Below, in pieces: positions 14,157 through 22,199 of a DNA stretch of 38,629 nt. The notes beneath the pieces are model-generated. The model saw only the letters and a program-made list of their open reading frames with translations, was not told the origin of the DNA and searched no databases. The DNA is from an uncultured Muribaculaceae bacterium. Lineage in GTDB: Bacteria > Bacteroidota > Bacteroidia > Bacteroidales > Muribaculaceae. Both the position numbers and the translations under genes were made by a program. Position 1 is the first letter of the stretch; each line of letters begins with the position of its first letter. Location: assembly GCA_934663645.1 (NCBI GenBank), contig CAKUKR010000014.1:1-38629 (forward strand), in the 5' to 3' direction.

Positions 14157-15460
14157 CACGCCCGGAGTTTGAAGCGGCTGTGCGCCAAGCCGTCAGCGGC
14201 ATCAGCGGCGAAATCATAGCTGGCGTGAGCGGCGGCGCAGACAGCACGGCGATGCTCCGCGCCTTGGTATCAGCTGGCGCGAATGTCCATGTCGTGACCT
14301 GCGACTTCCACCTGCGCGGCGACGAGAGTACACGCGACCGCCGGTTTGTCATCTCCCTCTGCCAAGGCCTCGGAGTGCCGGTGACAGAAGCCGACATGGA
14401 CGTGCCGGCATATATGCGCCAGCATGGCGTGTCGGTCGAAATGGCGTGCCGCGACTTGCGCTACGGCCTGTTCCGCCAGCTGATGCACGACCGTGGCGCA
14501 GCCCGCATAGCCGTGGCTCACAATGCAGATGACAACATCGAGACGCTCATGCTCAACCTGATGCGCACTACCGGCATCGAGGGGCTGCGGGGCATGCTCC
14601 CTGACACTGGCGAGATAATACGCCCCCTGCTGTCGCTGTCGCGCCGCGACATAGAGGCCTACCTGCACGAAATCGGGCAAGACTTCGTGACCGACTCCAC
14701 AAACCTTGCCGACGACTACCGCCGCAACTTCATACGCAACCGCGTGCTGCCGCTGCTCGAGGAGCGGTTCCCCAACGCACGCCGAAGCATCGCCGCCACA
14801 CAGCGCAACCTGCGCGGCGAAGCCGCCGTCATCGCCCGCGCCGTCCGCCCAAAGACCGACGGCGTGCTGACATGGGCAGAGATACAAAAGTGCGGCGACG
14901 CTATGACAGCAATACAGCGGTTCGCAGCACCCCACGGCGCAAACGCAAGCCAAATAGCGGAGATGACCGCACTGTCGCGCAATCCCCTGCCGGGGCGCGT
15001 ATGGCATCTGCGCACCACTGACATCTGCAGCGAGCGCGACGGACTGCACATAGTCCCGACAAGTGGAGACCTGGCCTTGCCTGAATACAGGTGGTTCCGC
15101 TTGCTCAACACGCCCGAGGCCCGCTCGCTGATGCGCTCGATGCACCGACCCACGGCGTGCTTCCTCCCCATGGACGGCAGCAATTACACCCTGCGCTTCG
15201 TCCGTCCGGGTGACCGCATCGCACCGCTCGGCATGCGCGGCTCATCCGCTGTCAGCGACATAATGAAAGACGCCAAACTCACGCAGGAGCAGAAACGCCG
15301 CACCGTGGCTCTGACAGACACGGACGGCAACATTATATGGATAGACGGCCTCAAACGCTCGCGACAGCACCTAATAGCCGATGATGCGCAGTTCATCTAC
15401 GCCGTCACCGCCGACCCAGATGCCGCAGCTGCAATACACGCAATCACGGGCAAATGCTGA
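14153..15460 (+). CDS. tilS: tRNA(Ile)-lysidine synthase
   Basis: 435 residues from the ATG in the ATGA overlap. TilS attaches lysine to C34 of the CAU-anticodon tRNA-Ile with ATP, changing both its codon (AUA) and amino-acid identity; it is essential in nearly all bacteria. The PP-loop SGGADS is at residues 26-31. VAHNADDNIETLMLNLMRTTGIEGLRGM and the FVTDSTNLADDYRRNFIRNRVLPLL segment are TilS signatures. The C-terminal region (about 345-430, RFVRPGDRIAPLGMRGSSAVSDIMKDAKLT) is the TilS_C domain that positions the tRNA. An essential gene coupled to a stress-type regulator is an unusual arrangement. Confidence 0.97.
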   Translation: MTRPEFEAAVRQAVSGISGEIIAGVSGGADSTAMLRALVSAGANVHVVTCDFHLRGDESTRDRRFVISLCQGLGVPVTEADMDVPAYMRQHGVSVEMACRDLRYGLFRQLMHDRGAARIAVAHNADDNIETLMLNLMRTTGIEGLRGMLPDTGEIIRPLLSLSRRDIEAYLHEIGQDFVTDSTNLADDYRRNFIRNRVLPLLEERFPNARRSIAATQRNLRGEAAVIARAVRPKTDGVLTWAEIQKCGDAMTAIQRFAAPHGANASQIAEMTALSRNPLPGRVWHLRTTDICSERDGLHIVPTSGDLALPEYRWFRLLNTPEARSLMRSMHRPTACFLPMDGSNYTLRFVRPGDRIAPLGMRGSSAVSDIMKDAKLTQEQKRRTVALTDTDGNIIWIDGLKRSRQHLIADDAQFIYAVTADPDAAAAIHAITGKC

Positions 15461-15540
15461 CGCGGCGTGCCGTGTCAGCACATAAGCCACAACAAATCAA
15501 CAACATACACTCTCACACCCTTCAAACACGGCACGCCGTG
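15455..15540. repeat. Paired palindromes built on CGGCGTGCCG after tilS
   Basis: GCTGACgCGGCgtGCCGtGTCAGC starts in the last tilS codons and folds on itself. About 45 bp later ACACGGC-AC-GCCGTGT (within 15520-15540) is a second palindrome. Twelve to thirteen bases of the first (CGGCGTGCCGTGT) recur in reverse complement in the second, so the two also form an inverted repeat around an AT-rich core. The first hairpin could terminate tilS transcription. Confidence 0.55.
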
Positions 15541-15560
15541 TCCCTACTTTGGCTGTGCAA

Positions 15561-15595
15561 TCAGAGTACTCGGAGATCTCGGGGGACTCCGAGTA
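15561..15595. repeat. Palindrome, copy 2 of the intergenic repeat, possible terminator of the TPR regulator
   Basis: TACTCGGAG (15567-15575) pairs with CTCCGAGTA (15587-15595) around an 11-nt loop, 18 bp beyond the stop of the minus-strand TPR regulator. It shares TCAGAGTACTC and ACTCCGAGT with 7541-7570. Confidence 0.6.
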
Positions 15596-15612
15596 TCAGG
15601 CACACGAGAGCG

Positions 15613-17286
15613 TCAGCCGAGGCTGCGCAGCAAGTCCTCGAGCGACTGGTCTGCCGTCAGCCCCAAATGGCGGCGCAACCGCTGCCGGTTCTTCTTGACA
15701 GAATCGGGCTGCAGCTGAAGCATACGCGCTATCTGCTTGGTATTCATGCCTGCTTTCAGGTATATGGACAGGCGGATATCCCCTTCCGTCACTGCCGGAT
15801 ATGTCGTCTTCAGCAACGACGAGAACCCCGGGTGCACCTTCTCAAACAGCACCTTGAAATCCTCCCAGTCCTGCCGCCCGATGAGGTGCATCTTCACATT
15901 CTGCTCCAGCTGCCGTATCTGCGCCTCGCCGATTTCGCCCCCCTTTTTCATCTCTGAGATGTCAGACAGCACCGCTTCAAGCACATTGTCCTTCTCGGTC
16001 ATCGCCAATGCCGACGACACCACCTTGCGCCGCTCCCGTTCCAACTCGAGACTGGTACGCAGCGTGGCGAGGCGGTGCGACTGCATACGGCGGTACAGGT
16101 AGAACAGCGCGACACCAGCCACAAGCAGCAAAACCAGCACCACCAACCATGTCCGCAGCCGTTCCTGCTTCAATTCGTTCTCACGCTTCTCGTCATTTTT
16201 CGCTATCTCCTCGCGCACCTCGCTGTTCAGTATGTTCAGAGCCTCGTTACGTGACAGCATAGAGTCCTGAAGCACTGCAATCTGCCTGTAATAAAAGTCA
16301 GCCGAATCAGTCCTTCCCGTAGCGTCATACACTCTGGCGGCTATGCCGTAAATGTCGCGGATCTCATCCGCCGGCCGGCCCTCGCGCGGCAAAGAAAGCA
16401 GCCACTCAAGGCACGGAAGCGCTTCAGCCGCATGGCCCTCGCTGCAATACCAGCCTGACAAAGCCAGATTCAGGTCCATGCACACCGATACGGGAATGCC
16501 AGAATGCACAAGGCTGCGAGCCTCTACAATTGCTAAACTGTCACCAGACATCAGATACTTGTTTATCAGCACATTCACACAAAATCCGGTATCGCGGCGT
16601 GCCACCGGATTGGCTAACAGCGAATCAAGCTTGGCAAGAGCCTCCTTGTTTTTCCCCATCAAATGCAGCACATTGGCATTGTTGAGAGATGTCTTTATAT
16701 GCCAGTCATCAATCCCCATGAGATCTAAAATGCTGTCAGACAGCGAATAATACCAACCAGCCCGTTTCAAGTCGCCGATATCCAGATAAAGCCTGCCCAA
16801 ATCCAACGCCAACCAAGCAGTCATGAAGCCATCACCCTGGCTCGAAAAGTAGTCAAAACAGTCACGAAACGCCTCATGCTGGCGGAAAGAATTGTCAGGG
16901 AACAGCAACAGCCCCTCAAGATGGCGGAAACGAGCCATGTCATACGGGTATGAAGCAGAGTCGCACAATTCAATTGACCTCGACACCAGTCTGCGGACAG
17001 AGTCCTTGCTGACATTGCGGCGCGTATCCAGTATCGCCGACCAATAGCAGCACCTTGCATCCAGCTGCGCAGGGTCAGGGCAACGGACGATTTCACATTT
17101 CAGAGAGTCAAGCGCCCGCGCGAAAACAGAATCCGGCGACACCCGTATCATCCCCCTCTCAAGATGCACAATGAGTGAGTCTGAGGCCGCAGACAGTGAC
17201 CGCCAGCGGAACTGAGAATGCGTTACAGGCTGTTTTACACACGCTGACAATATCAGGGCTATGAGTATCGGCCAAAGGCATTTCAC
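15613..17286 (-). CDS. Membrane-anchored TPR protein with C-terminal LuxR-like HTH
   Basis: 557 residues. MKCLWPILIALILSAC is a lipoprotein-type signal with LSAC lipobox (C16). About residues 30-370 are helical TPR-like repeats in the periplasm. A single membrane span lies near 378-398 (TWLVVLVLLLVAGVALFYLY), followed by a coiled coil (RLATLRTSLELERERRKVVSSAL). A cytoplasmic DNA-binding region near 495-545 has EGDIRLSIYLKAGMNTKQIARMLQLQPDSVKKNRQRLRRHL. This layout is common in Bacteroidales and suggests a one-component sensor that reads an envelope signal and acts on DNA from the membrane. It is divergent from a secreted protein gene, its likely target. The start is a GTG at 17286; see findings for the promoter conflict. 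Confidence 0.85.
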   Translation of the reverse strand: MKCLWPILIALILSACVKQPVTHSQFRWRSLSAASDSLIVHLERGMIRVSPDSVFARALDSLKCEIVRCPDPAQLDARCCYWSAILDTRRNVSKDSVRRLVSRSIELCDSASYPYDMARFRHLEGLLLFPDNSFRQHEAFRDCFDYFSSQGDGFMTAWLALDLGRLYLDIGDLKRAGWYYSLSDSILDLMGIDDWHIKTSLNNANVLHLMGKNKEALAKLDSLLANPVARRDTGFCVNVLINKYLMSGDSLAIVEARSLVHSGIPVSVCMDLNLALSGWYCSEGHAAEALPCLEWLLSLPREGRPADEIRDIYGIAARVYDATGRTDSADFYYRQIAVLQDSMLSRNEALNILNSEVREEIAKNDEKRENELKQERLRTWLVVLVLLLVAGVALFYLYRRMQSHRLATLRTSLELERERRKVVSSALAMTEKDNVLEAVLSDISEMKKGGEIGEAQIRQLEQNVKMHLIGRQDWEDFKVLFEKVHPGFSSLLKTTYPAVTEGDIRLSIYLKAGMNTKQIARMLQLQPDSVKKNRQRLRRHLGLTADQSLEDLLRSLG

Positions 17287-17332
17287 GCCGTAAAGTTACA
17301 AAAAATCGCGGAAACTGCACATCATCATCATT

Positions 17333-17351
17333 TGTACCCCAAATGTACCCC
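17333..17351. promoter_or_regulatory. Direct repeat TGTACCCC x2, 11-bp period, between divergent genes
   Basis: TGTACCCC occurs at 17333-17340 and 17344-17351, one helical turn apart. It lies just upstream of the -33 element of the secreted-protein promoter. On the other strand it overlaps a possible -7 box (TACATTTG, 17340-17347) of the TPR regulator. This is a candidate operator for that LuxR-like regulator. Confidence 0.5.
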
Positions 17352-17359
17352 ATAAAAAC

Positions 17360-17391
17360 TTGCAACAGAAAACGGCATCTGAATAACTTTG
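17360..17391 (+). promoter_or_regulatory. Promoter of the secreted T9SS-tail-like protein
   Basis: TTG (17360-17362), 21 nt, then TAACTTTG (17384-17391). The transcript would have a leader of about 90 nt before the ATG at 17486. Confidence 0.65.
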
Positions 17392-17485
17392 CGGCAAACA
17401 ATTCACGGAGTGCGAGACAGTAAAACAGAAGCCGGCTCACTCGCGCCTCCACAATGTCACACAAACGGCTTCCACAACAAAACAG

Positions 17486-18817
17486 ATGAAAAAATACCTA
17501 CCTGCAATGTTCGCGGCATTATGCGTATGCTCGCTCACAGCAACAAGTGCAACGCCGCAGGCTCTGTCCACCAAGACGCGCGTCACAAACGGGCGTGTCG
17601 AAACCGTAAGCACCCCCCTCAAGTCGCCCCTCCGTTCAGCGGAAAACCCAACGACTGAGTTCACTGCCACCGAGGCCAACTTCTGCCCGGCCGGCACATT
17701 CTCAAACGGCGTGGGCAGCTATTGGCTGATGCTCTCAAGCGCGGGTCTGGACAAAACGATGCCCACACACGATGGGCAAATGGCCCGCATCTACCTGCTG
17801 GCCCCGCCGCCCGAAGATGAAAGCAATCCGAAACTGCCGACTGGAAAGTTCCCTGTGCACATTACCGAAAACTACGAATACACCAGCGGCACAGTTGAAT
17901 CAGAATCTTCAACGTTCATGGACGTGTTCCTCAACCCGGACAATCCCGAAAGCGGCGAACTGGTCGGATACCAGTGGTCTTCTCCCACCTCAGGCTACGT
18001 TGAGATAACAGACAACGGCGACGGCAAATACACCGTTGACCTGGTTTGGGAGAACTGCACATCAAACAGCGGAGAAGGCGGTGTATTGTGCAAGGCCTCA
18101 TACACAGGCGAAATCCCGTACGTATTCTACTTCGGGTACACTCCGCTGGGCGGTGACCGCAATGTCACCGACACGAAAATATCCGGACGCTACGACGGCG
18201 AAGGCTCATACAATGTTGTATTGTACAATACTCCGCTGGATAAAGACGGCTGGATAGACGGCGGGGGAGACCTCATCAGCATGCAATTGTTCACTGACGA
18301 CACGGAACACGCAGACTTTGATGAGCTGAGTCAAACCTTCAATGCCTACGACGCATTGACACTCGGGGCCAAGCCCGGCTGCTTCATGCAAGGCACATGG
18401 TATCCGGTATACGGCACCACATATCTCGCAGTAGGCACATACCTGTCAGTCTACAATGCGGCCGACCTGTCAAAACCTGAATTGACTGGGCTTGCCACAG
18501 GCGGCACAATCACGATTTCCAAGGCTGCTGGAGAGGGCGAATACACCATCGACGTCAATTTCACCACACCAGAAGGAAACACCGTGACATCCACATGGAC
18601 TGGCAAGCTCGCCGACGGGATAGCCGACAAGACCAGCGGCGTGGAAGGCATCGAGGCTGACGGCATCATGGTACGCGGCGGCATCGGCGCTATCGAGGCC
18701 CCGGCCGGAGCTGAAATCTTCAACCTCTCCGGCATGCAGACCGGCAGCGACAACCTCCCCGCCGGCATCTATGTAGTAAGATACAACGGCAGGACAGCCA
18801 AAGTAATCGTGAAATAA
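17486..18817 (+). CDS. Secreted protein with C-terminal sorting-like domain, function unknown
   Basis: 443 residues. MKKYLPAMFAALCVCSLTATSA is a Sec signal peptide. The body (about 60-380) is rich in G, T, Y and D with beta-strand character and no recognised catalytic motif; segments such as GYVEITDNGDGKYTVDLVWEN and GEGEYTIDVNFTTPEGNTVTSTW look like two versions of one beta-sandwich repeat. The last about 35 residues (AEIFNLSGMQTGSDNLPAGIYVVRYNG, ending TAKVIVK) match the type A sorting-domain pattern used by type IX secretion in Bacteroidetes, though many gut Bacteroidales keep such tails without a clear T9SS. Its divergent position beside the TPR/LuxR sensor suggests it is that sensor's target. 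GC is lower than that of its neighbours. Confidence 0.75.
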   Translation: MKKYLPAMFAALCVCSLTATSATPQALSTKTRVTNGRVETVSTPLKSPLRSAENPTTEFTATEANFCPAGTFSNGVGSYWLMLSSAGLDKTMPTHDGQMARIYLLAPPPEDESNPKLPTGKFPVHITENYEYTSGTVESESSTFMDVFLNPDNPESGELVGYQWSSPTSGYVEITDNGDGKYTVDLVWENCTSNSGEGGVLCKASYTGEIPYVFYFGYTPLGGDRNVTDTKISGRYDGEGSYNVVLYNTPLDKDGWIDGGGDLISMQLFTDDTEHADFDELSQTFNAYDALTLGAKPGCFMQGTWYPVYGTTYLAVGTYLSVYNAADLSKPELTGLATGGTITISKAAGEGEYTIDVNFTTPEGNTVTSTWTGKLADGIADKTSGVEGIEADGIMVRGGIGAIEAPAGAEIFNLSGMQTGSDNLPAGIYVVRYNGRTAKVIVK

Positions 18818-18837
18818 GTCTCATATGCTTGCAAGGC

Positions 18838-18857
18838 GCGGAAACAGCCGTTTCCGC
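18838..18857 (+). terminator. Hairpin terminator after the secreted protein
   Basis: GCGGAAAC (18838-18845) and GTTTCCGC (18850-18857) pair perfectly around AGCC, 20 nt after the stop. Confidence 0.6.
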
Positions 18858-18869
18858 TGCCGGCAATGG

Positions 18870-18909
18870 AAAAATATCGCGGGCAGCGTGTGCTGTCTGC
18901 GATATTTTT
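18870..18909. repeat. Long hairpin repeat, copy A
   Basis: AAAAATATCGC (18870-18880) pairs perfectly with GCGATATTTTT (18899-18909). Inside, GGGCAG pairs with CTGTCT using two G-T wobbles, giving a 17-bp stem with loop CGTGTG. A/T flanks make it terminator-like in both directions. Copy B is at 19447-19486, with 36 of 40 bases identical. Confidence 0.8.
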
Positions 18910-18929
18910 TCATCAAACCACGCAAAATA

Positions 18930-18961
18930 TTTGCAACATTCGCCAAACAGCAGTAATTTCG
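18930..18961 (+). promoter_or_regulatory. Probable promoter of the small secreted basic protein
   Basis: TTTG (18930-18933), 20 nt, then TAATTTCG (18954-18961), one base off the TAnnTTTG box, 58 nt before the ATG at 19020. Confidence 0.45.
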
Positions 18962-19019
18962 CGGCATAAAACAACAGCACGGCTGCCAGCGCAACCGTCA
19001 ACACATAATTATCACCGAC

Positions 19020-19385
19020 ATGAAAAGATTTCGTTTCCCGGTTCTGGCTCTAATGGCTGTTTGCACCCTGCTGCTCTGCACAGCCGGCCGATGCAGCAGA
19101 CTTGCTGAATTTGCCGGAAAGAAAACAGGCAGTGTTTCATTCAAAAAGCTGCCCCCGAAAATCAAGAAAGGGGCAAAGGACGTCGCTCCTGACGTGGCAT
19201 CCGCCATGCAAAGGCAACAGACAGACTCCACACGATACGGAAAAGGCTACAGGTACAGGCAGATAAGACGACAACCTGCGGCAAGGAGGCAAGCCAACAC
19301 AACCGTCTGCAGAGGGCGTCGCGGCAAAGCCCCGGTCTACGGCAATCAGCGGCAGAGAAGCCGCAGAGGGCCAGCACGACAATAA
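19020..19385 (+). CDS. Small secreted basic protein, unknown
   Basis: 121 residues with no family I recognise. An N-terminal signal (MKRFRFPVLALMAVCTLLLCTAG, possible lipobox-like cysteine at C25 or a cleavage after AG) is followed by a lysine-rich stretch (EFAGKKTGSVSFKKLPPKIKKGAKDV) and an arginine-rich tail (from about residue 70, with RYRQIRRQPAARRQ and GRRGK). The very basic export-directed composition could suit a nucleic-acid, lipid A or teichoic-like polyanion binder or an antimicrobial peptide; none is shown. It has its own promoter-like sequence and is bracketed by two hairpin repeats. The tail may be low-complexity read-through of non-coding sequence, so the real C-terminus is less sure than the start. 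Confidence 0.5.
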   Translation: MKRFRFPVLALMAVCTLLLCTAGRCSRLAEFAGKKTGSVSFKKLPPKIKKGAKDVAPDVASAMQRQQTDSTRYGKGYRYRQIRRQPAARRQANTTVCRGRRGKAPVYGNQRQRSRRGPARQ

Positions 19386-19446
19386 TGCCGCCCGATTTGA
19401 ACAGCCACTTCAGCCGAATCCTCTATGCAGACAAGCAACTGCACAC

Positions 19447-19486
19447 AAAAATGTCGTGGGCAGTGCGTGCTGTCTGCGATATTTTT
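19447..19486. repeat. Long hairpin repeat, copy B
   Basis: Copy of 18870-18909 with four differences, all transitions: two in the left arm (A to G, C to T), two in the loop. The right arm is unchanged. Both arm changes turn Watson-Crick pairs into G-T wobbles, so the stem is kept. It ends 2 bp before a TAATTTTG box. Confidence 0.8.
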
Positions 19487-19488
19487 CC

Positions 19489-19496
19489 TAATTTTG
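19489..19496 (+). promoter_or_regulatory. -7 box (TAATTTTG) upstream of the class A PBP
   Basis: TAATTTTG fits TAnnTTTG, but its -33 position would fall inside hairpin copy B and no TTTG is seen there. The leader to the ATG at 19618 would be about 120 nt, in which I see no further strong structure. Confidence 0.4.
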
Positions 19497-19617
19497 CAGG
19501 TGACGCATTATATGCCTAATTTGCAGTGCATAATCACCCTGCAGAAGGCCTATTGAAACGTCCGATTTTTTGTTTCACTGTCCGTGGGGAACACCCTGGG
19601 CATACACTTTGGACTGA

Positions 19618-22083
19618 ATGAAGATTTTCAACATAAAACCGTCTCCCCGGAAAAGCGGCGACAGCGACGATAACGCCCGCAAGGAAAGGAAACGCACCGT
19701 CAAGCAGAGCATCATACGCTGGATGTGGATTTCGTTTCTCGGCACAGGCTTCATCATAGCCACGCTGCTGCTGCTCATCTATAACGGCGTAATCGGCTAT
19801 ATGCCGCCCATAGAGGAACTTGAGGACCCGCATGACAAGCTTGCCTCGGTGATATACGCCGGCGACGGCACCACGGAGATTGGACGCTACTTCCAGGGCG
19901 CGGGCAACCGCACATACAGCGACTACAAGGACGTGTCGCCGCATGTCATCGACGCGCTGATAGCCACAGAGGACGTGAGGTTCGAGAGCCATTCCGGCAT
20001 CGACTTCCGCTCGCTGGCACGCTCTGTCATCAAGACCATCCTGATGCGCGACAAGTCGTCGGGCGGCGGCTCCACCATTACGCAGCAGCTCGCCAAGCAG
20101 CTGTATTCGCAGCCCTCGGCCAACATCTTCAAGCGTGCTCTGCAGAAGCCGATAGAGTGGATGATCGCCATCAAGCTCGAGCGGTTCTACACCAAGGAGG
20201 AAATCATCAACATGTACCTGAACCGGTTCGATTTCCTCAACAACGCCGTCGGCATCAAGACTGCCGCCAACGTGTATTTCGGCAAAGAGCCGGGCGACCT
20301 CAATGTCGAGGAGGCGGCAATGCTCGTCGGCATGCTGAAGAACCCGAGCTACTACAACCCCCTGCGGTACGAAGACCGTGTGCGGCAACGCCGCAATGTC
20401 GTCATCGACCAGATGGTAAAGGCCGGCAAGCTCCCGGCCGCTGAGGCGGACAGCATCAAGCAGCTCCCGCTGGGGCTGGACTATCACCGTGTGGACCACA
20501 AGGAGGGGGAAGCCCCCTACCTGCGCGAGGAGATACGCCGCCTCATGACAGCGACCAAGCCGAAACGCCCTAACCGCAGCGACTACGGCAGCTCGACAGC
20601 ATACACCATAGCGCTCAGCGCATACCGCACAGACTCCGTGCAGTGGGAGGAAAACCCGCTCTGCGGCTGGATCGAGAAGAACCCGAAGCCCGACGGCTCG
20701 TACTACAACCTGTACCAGGACGGCCTGCGCATCTACACCACCATTGACCTCAAGATGCAGAAATATGCCGAAGAGGCTGTATACCAGCACCTCGGCGGCA
20801 CTTTGCAGCCGGCGTTCACCGCCGAGAAGCGAGGCTCTAAATACGGGCCGTACTCGACCAACAACGGCGAAATATCGGGGGCAACGCTGCAAGGCATCAT
20901 CGACAAGGCTCTGAAACAGACAGCCCGCTACCGCTCGATGAAAGAGGCCGGAGCCTCGGAGGCTGAAATCAAGAAGGCCTTCAACACGCCGTACACCATG
21001 GAGGTGTTCGCCTGGGTCAAGAAGAACGGGCATTACGAGCCAGGAACGAAAACTGTCACCATGTCGCCTCGCGACTCGCTGATGTACATGAAGTCGATAC
21101 TGCGCACCGGCATGATAGCCATGGACCCTGTGACCGGCTATGTCAAGGCATACGTCGGCGGGCCGGACTTCAACTATTTCCAATATGACATGGCTTCGCG
21201 CGGCAAGCGGCAGATTGGCTCGACCTCCAAGCCGTTCCTCTACACTCTGGCCATGGAGCAGGGCAAAGACCCGTGTTCGTCTGTCAGCTCCTTCGCCAGC
21301 ATCGGCGGGTGGACGCCTCGCGGCAGCCGTGCCGGCTCAATGACGCTGAAACAGGCTCTTACGTCGTCAAACAACGGCGTGTCGGCCAACCTGCTCAACG
21401 AGCTCGGCGTGCCGCCGTTCATAGACAAGCTGCGCATGTTCGGCATCACGAGCTATATCGAGAGCAACGTCACGATATCCCTCGGCTCGTATGACGCGCC
21501 GGTTTCGGAGATGGTCAGCGCATACTCCACATTCGCCAACCACGGCATCCGCGTCAACCCGGTCTACGTCAGCCGCATCGAGGACAACCAGGGCAACGTG
21601 ATATATTCCGCCAACGCGCACCGCACGGAGGTGACTTCGTCTGACGCTTGCGACGACATGGTGATGATGATGATGAACGTGGTCAACAACGGCACAGCCC
21701 GCGCCCTGCGCTCGGCATACAACATCTCGGCGGAGATGGGCGGCAAGACCGGCACGACCAACAACAATTCCGACGCCTGGTATATGGGCTACACGCCGCA
21801 GATAGTCGTCGGCGTGTGGGTAGGCGGCGAGGAGCGGTATATCCACTTCAACAACAGCAGCATAGGCCAAGGCGCACGCTCGGCACTGCCGATATTCGGC
21901 ATCTTCATGCAGAAGCTCTTTGCCGACAGGTCGCTGCCGTACCGGCAGGACATCAAGTTCGAGTTCCCTGAAGGATATATGCCCTGCGACGGGGCATGGG
22001 GCGACACCTACCAGCCAGCCGCACCTGCTGCAAACGATGAAGTGCCGGAAGATGCGGAGGACATCGAGGGAATGTTCGACTGA
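19618..22083 (+). CDS. Class A penicillin-binding protein (PBP1A-like)
   Basis: 821 residues. A bifunctional enzyme that polymerises glycan strands from lipid II and cross-links peptides, anchored in the inner membrane. A cytoplasmic basic tail (1-40) is followed by a membrane span (about 42-64). The GT51 transglycosylase domain has catalytic E118 in IATEDVRFESHSGID and GGSTITQQLAKQLYSQ. The transpeptidase has S535-T-S-K538 (nucleophile S535), S583-S-N585 and K710-T-G. About 130 residues between them (about 370-500) form a linker with a PMEVFAW-type segment common in Bacteroidetes PBP1A. The acidic C-terminus (PEDAEDIEGMFD) is short. Upstream lies hairpin copy B and a -7 box. Confidence 0.96.
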   Translation: MKIFNIKPSPRKSGDSDDNARKERKRTVKQSIIRWMWISFLGTGFIIATLLLLIYNGVIGYMPPIEELEDPHDKLASVIYAGDGTTEIGRYFQGAGNRTYSDYKDVSPHVIDALIATEDVRFESHSGIDFRSLARSVIKTILMRDKSSGGGSTITQQLAKQLYSQPSANIFKRALQKPIEWMIAIKLERFYTKEEIINMYLNRFDFLNNAVGIKTAANVYFGKEPGDLNVEEAAMLVGMLKNPSYYNPLRYEDRVRQRRNVVIDQMVKAGKLPAAEADSIKQLPLGLDYHRVDHKEGEAPYLREEIRRLMTATKPKRPNRSDYGSSTAYTIALSAYRTDSVQWEENPLCGWIEKNPKPDGSYYNLYQDGLRIYTTIDLKMQKYAEEAVYQHLGGTLQPAFTAEKRGSKYGPYSTNNGEISGATLQGIIDKALKQTARYRSMKEAGASEAEIKKAFNTPYTMEVFAWVKKNGHYEPGTKTVTMSPRDSLMYMKSILRTGMIAMDPVTGYVKAYVGGPDFNYFQYDMASRGKRQIGSTSKPFLYTLAMEQGKDPCSSVSSFASIGGWTPRGSRAGSMTLKQALTSSNNGVSANLLNELGVPPFIDKLRMFGITSYIESNVTISLGSYDAPVSEMVSAYSTFANHGIRVNPVYVSRIEDNQGNVIYSANAHRTEVTSSDACDDMVMMMMNVVNNGTARALRSAYNISAEMGGKTGTTNNNSDAWYMGYTPQIVVGVWVGGEERYIHFNNSSIGQGARSALPIFGIFMQKLFADRSLPYRQDIKFEFPEGYMPCDGAWGDTYQPAAPAANDEVPEDAEDIEGMFD

Positions 22084-22151
22084 CAGGCAAAGCAGGGAAG
22101 AAAGGCCGCAAATTTTCCGCAGTTTCCTTTCCTCATCTCGGAATAATTGCC

Positions 22152-22159
22152 TAATTTTG
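22152..22159 (+). promoter_or_regulatory. -7 box (TAATTTTG) for the biotin-dependent carboxylase
   Basis: TAATTTTG matches TAnnTTTG 40 nt before the ATG at 22200; a clear -33 TTTG is not seen. Confidence 0.5.
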
Positions 22160-22199
22160 AAGCAGAAAAACCAACAAAAAACTTAAATCACATAAATTC

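Noticed and set aside
19534..21183. 549-codon minus-strand open frame
   Set aside because: Mirror of the PBP gene, whose catalytic motifs are clearly on the plus strand.
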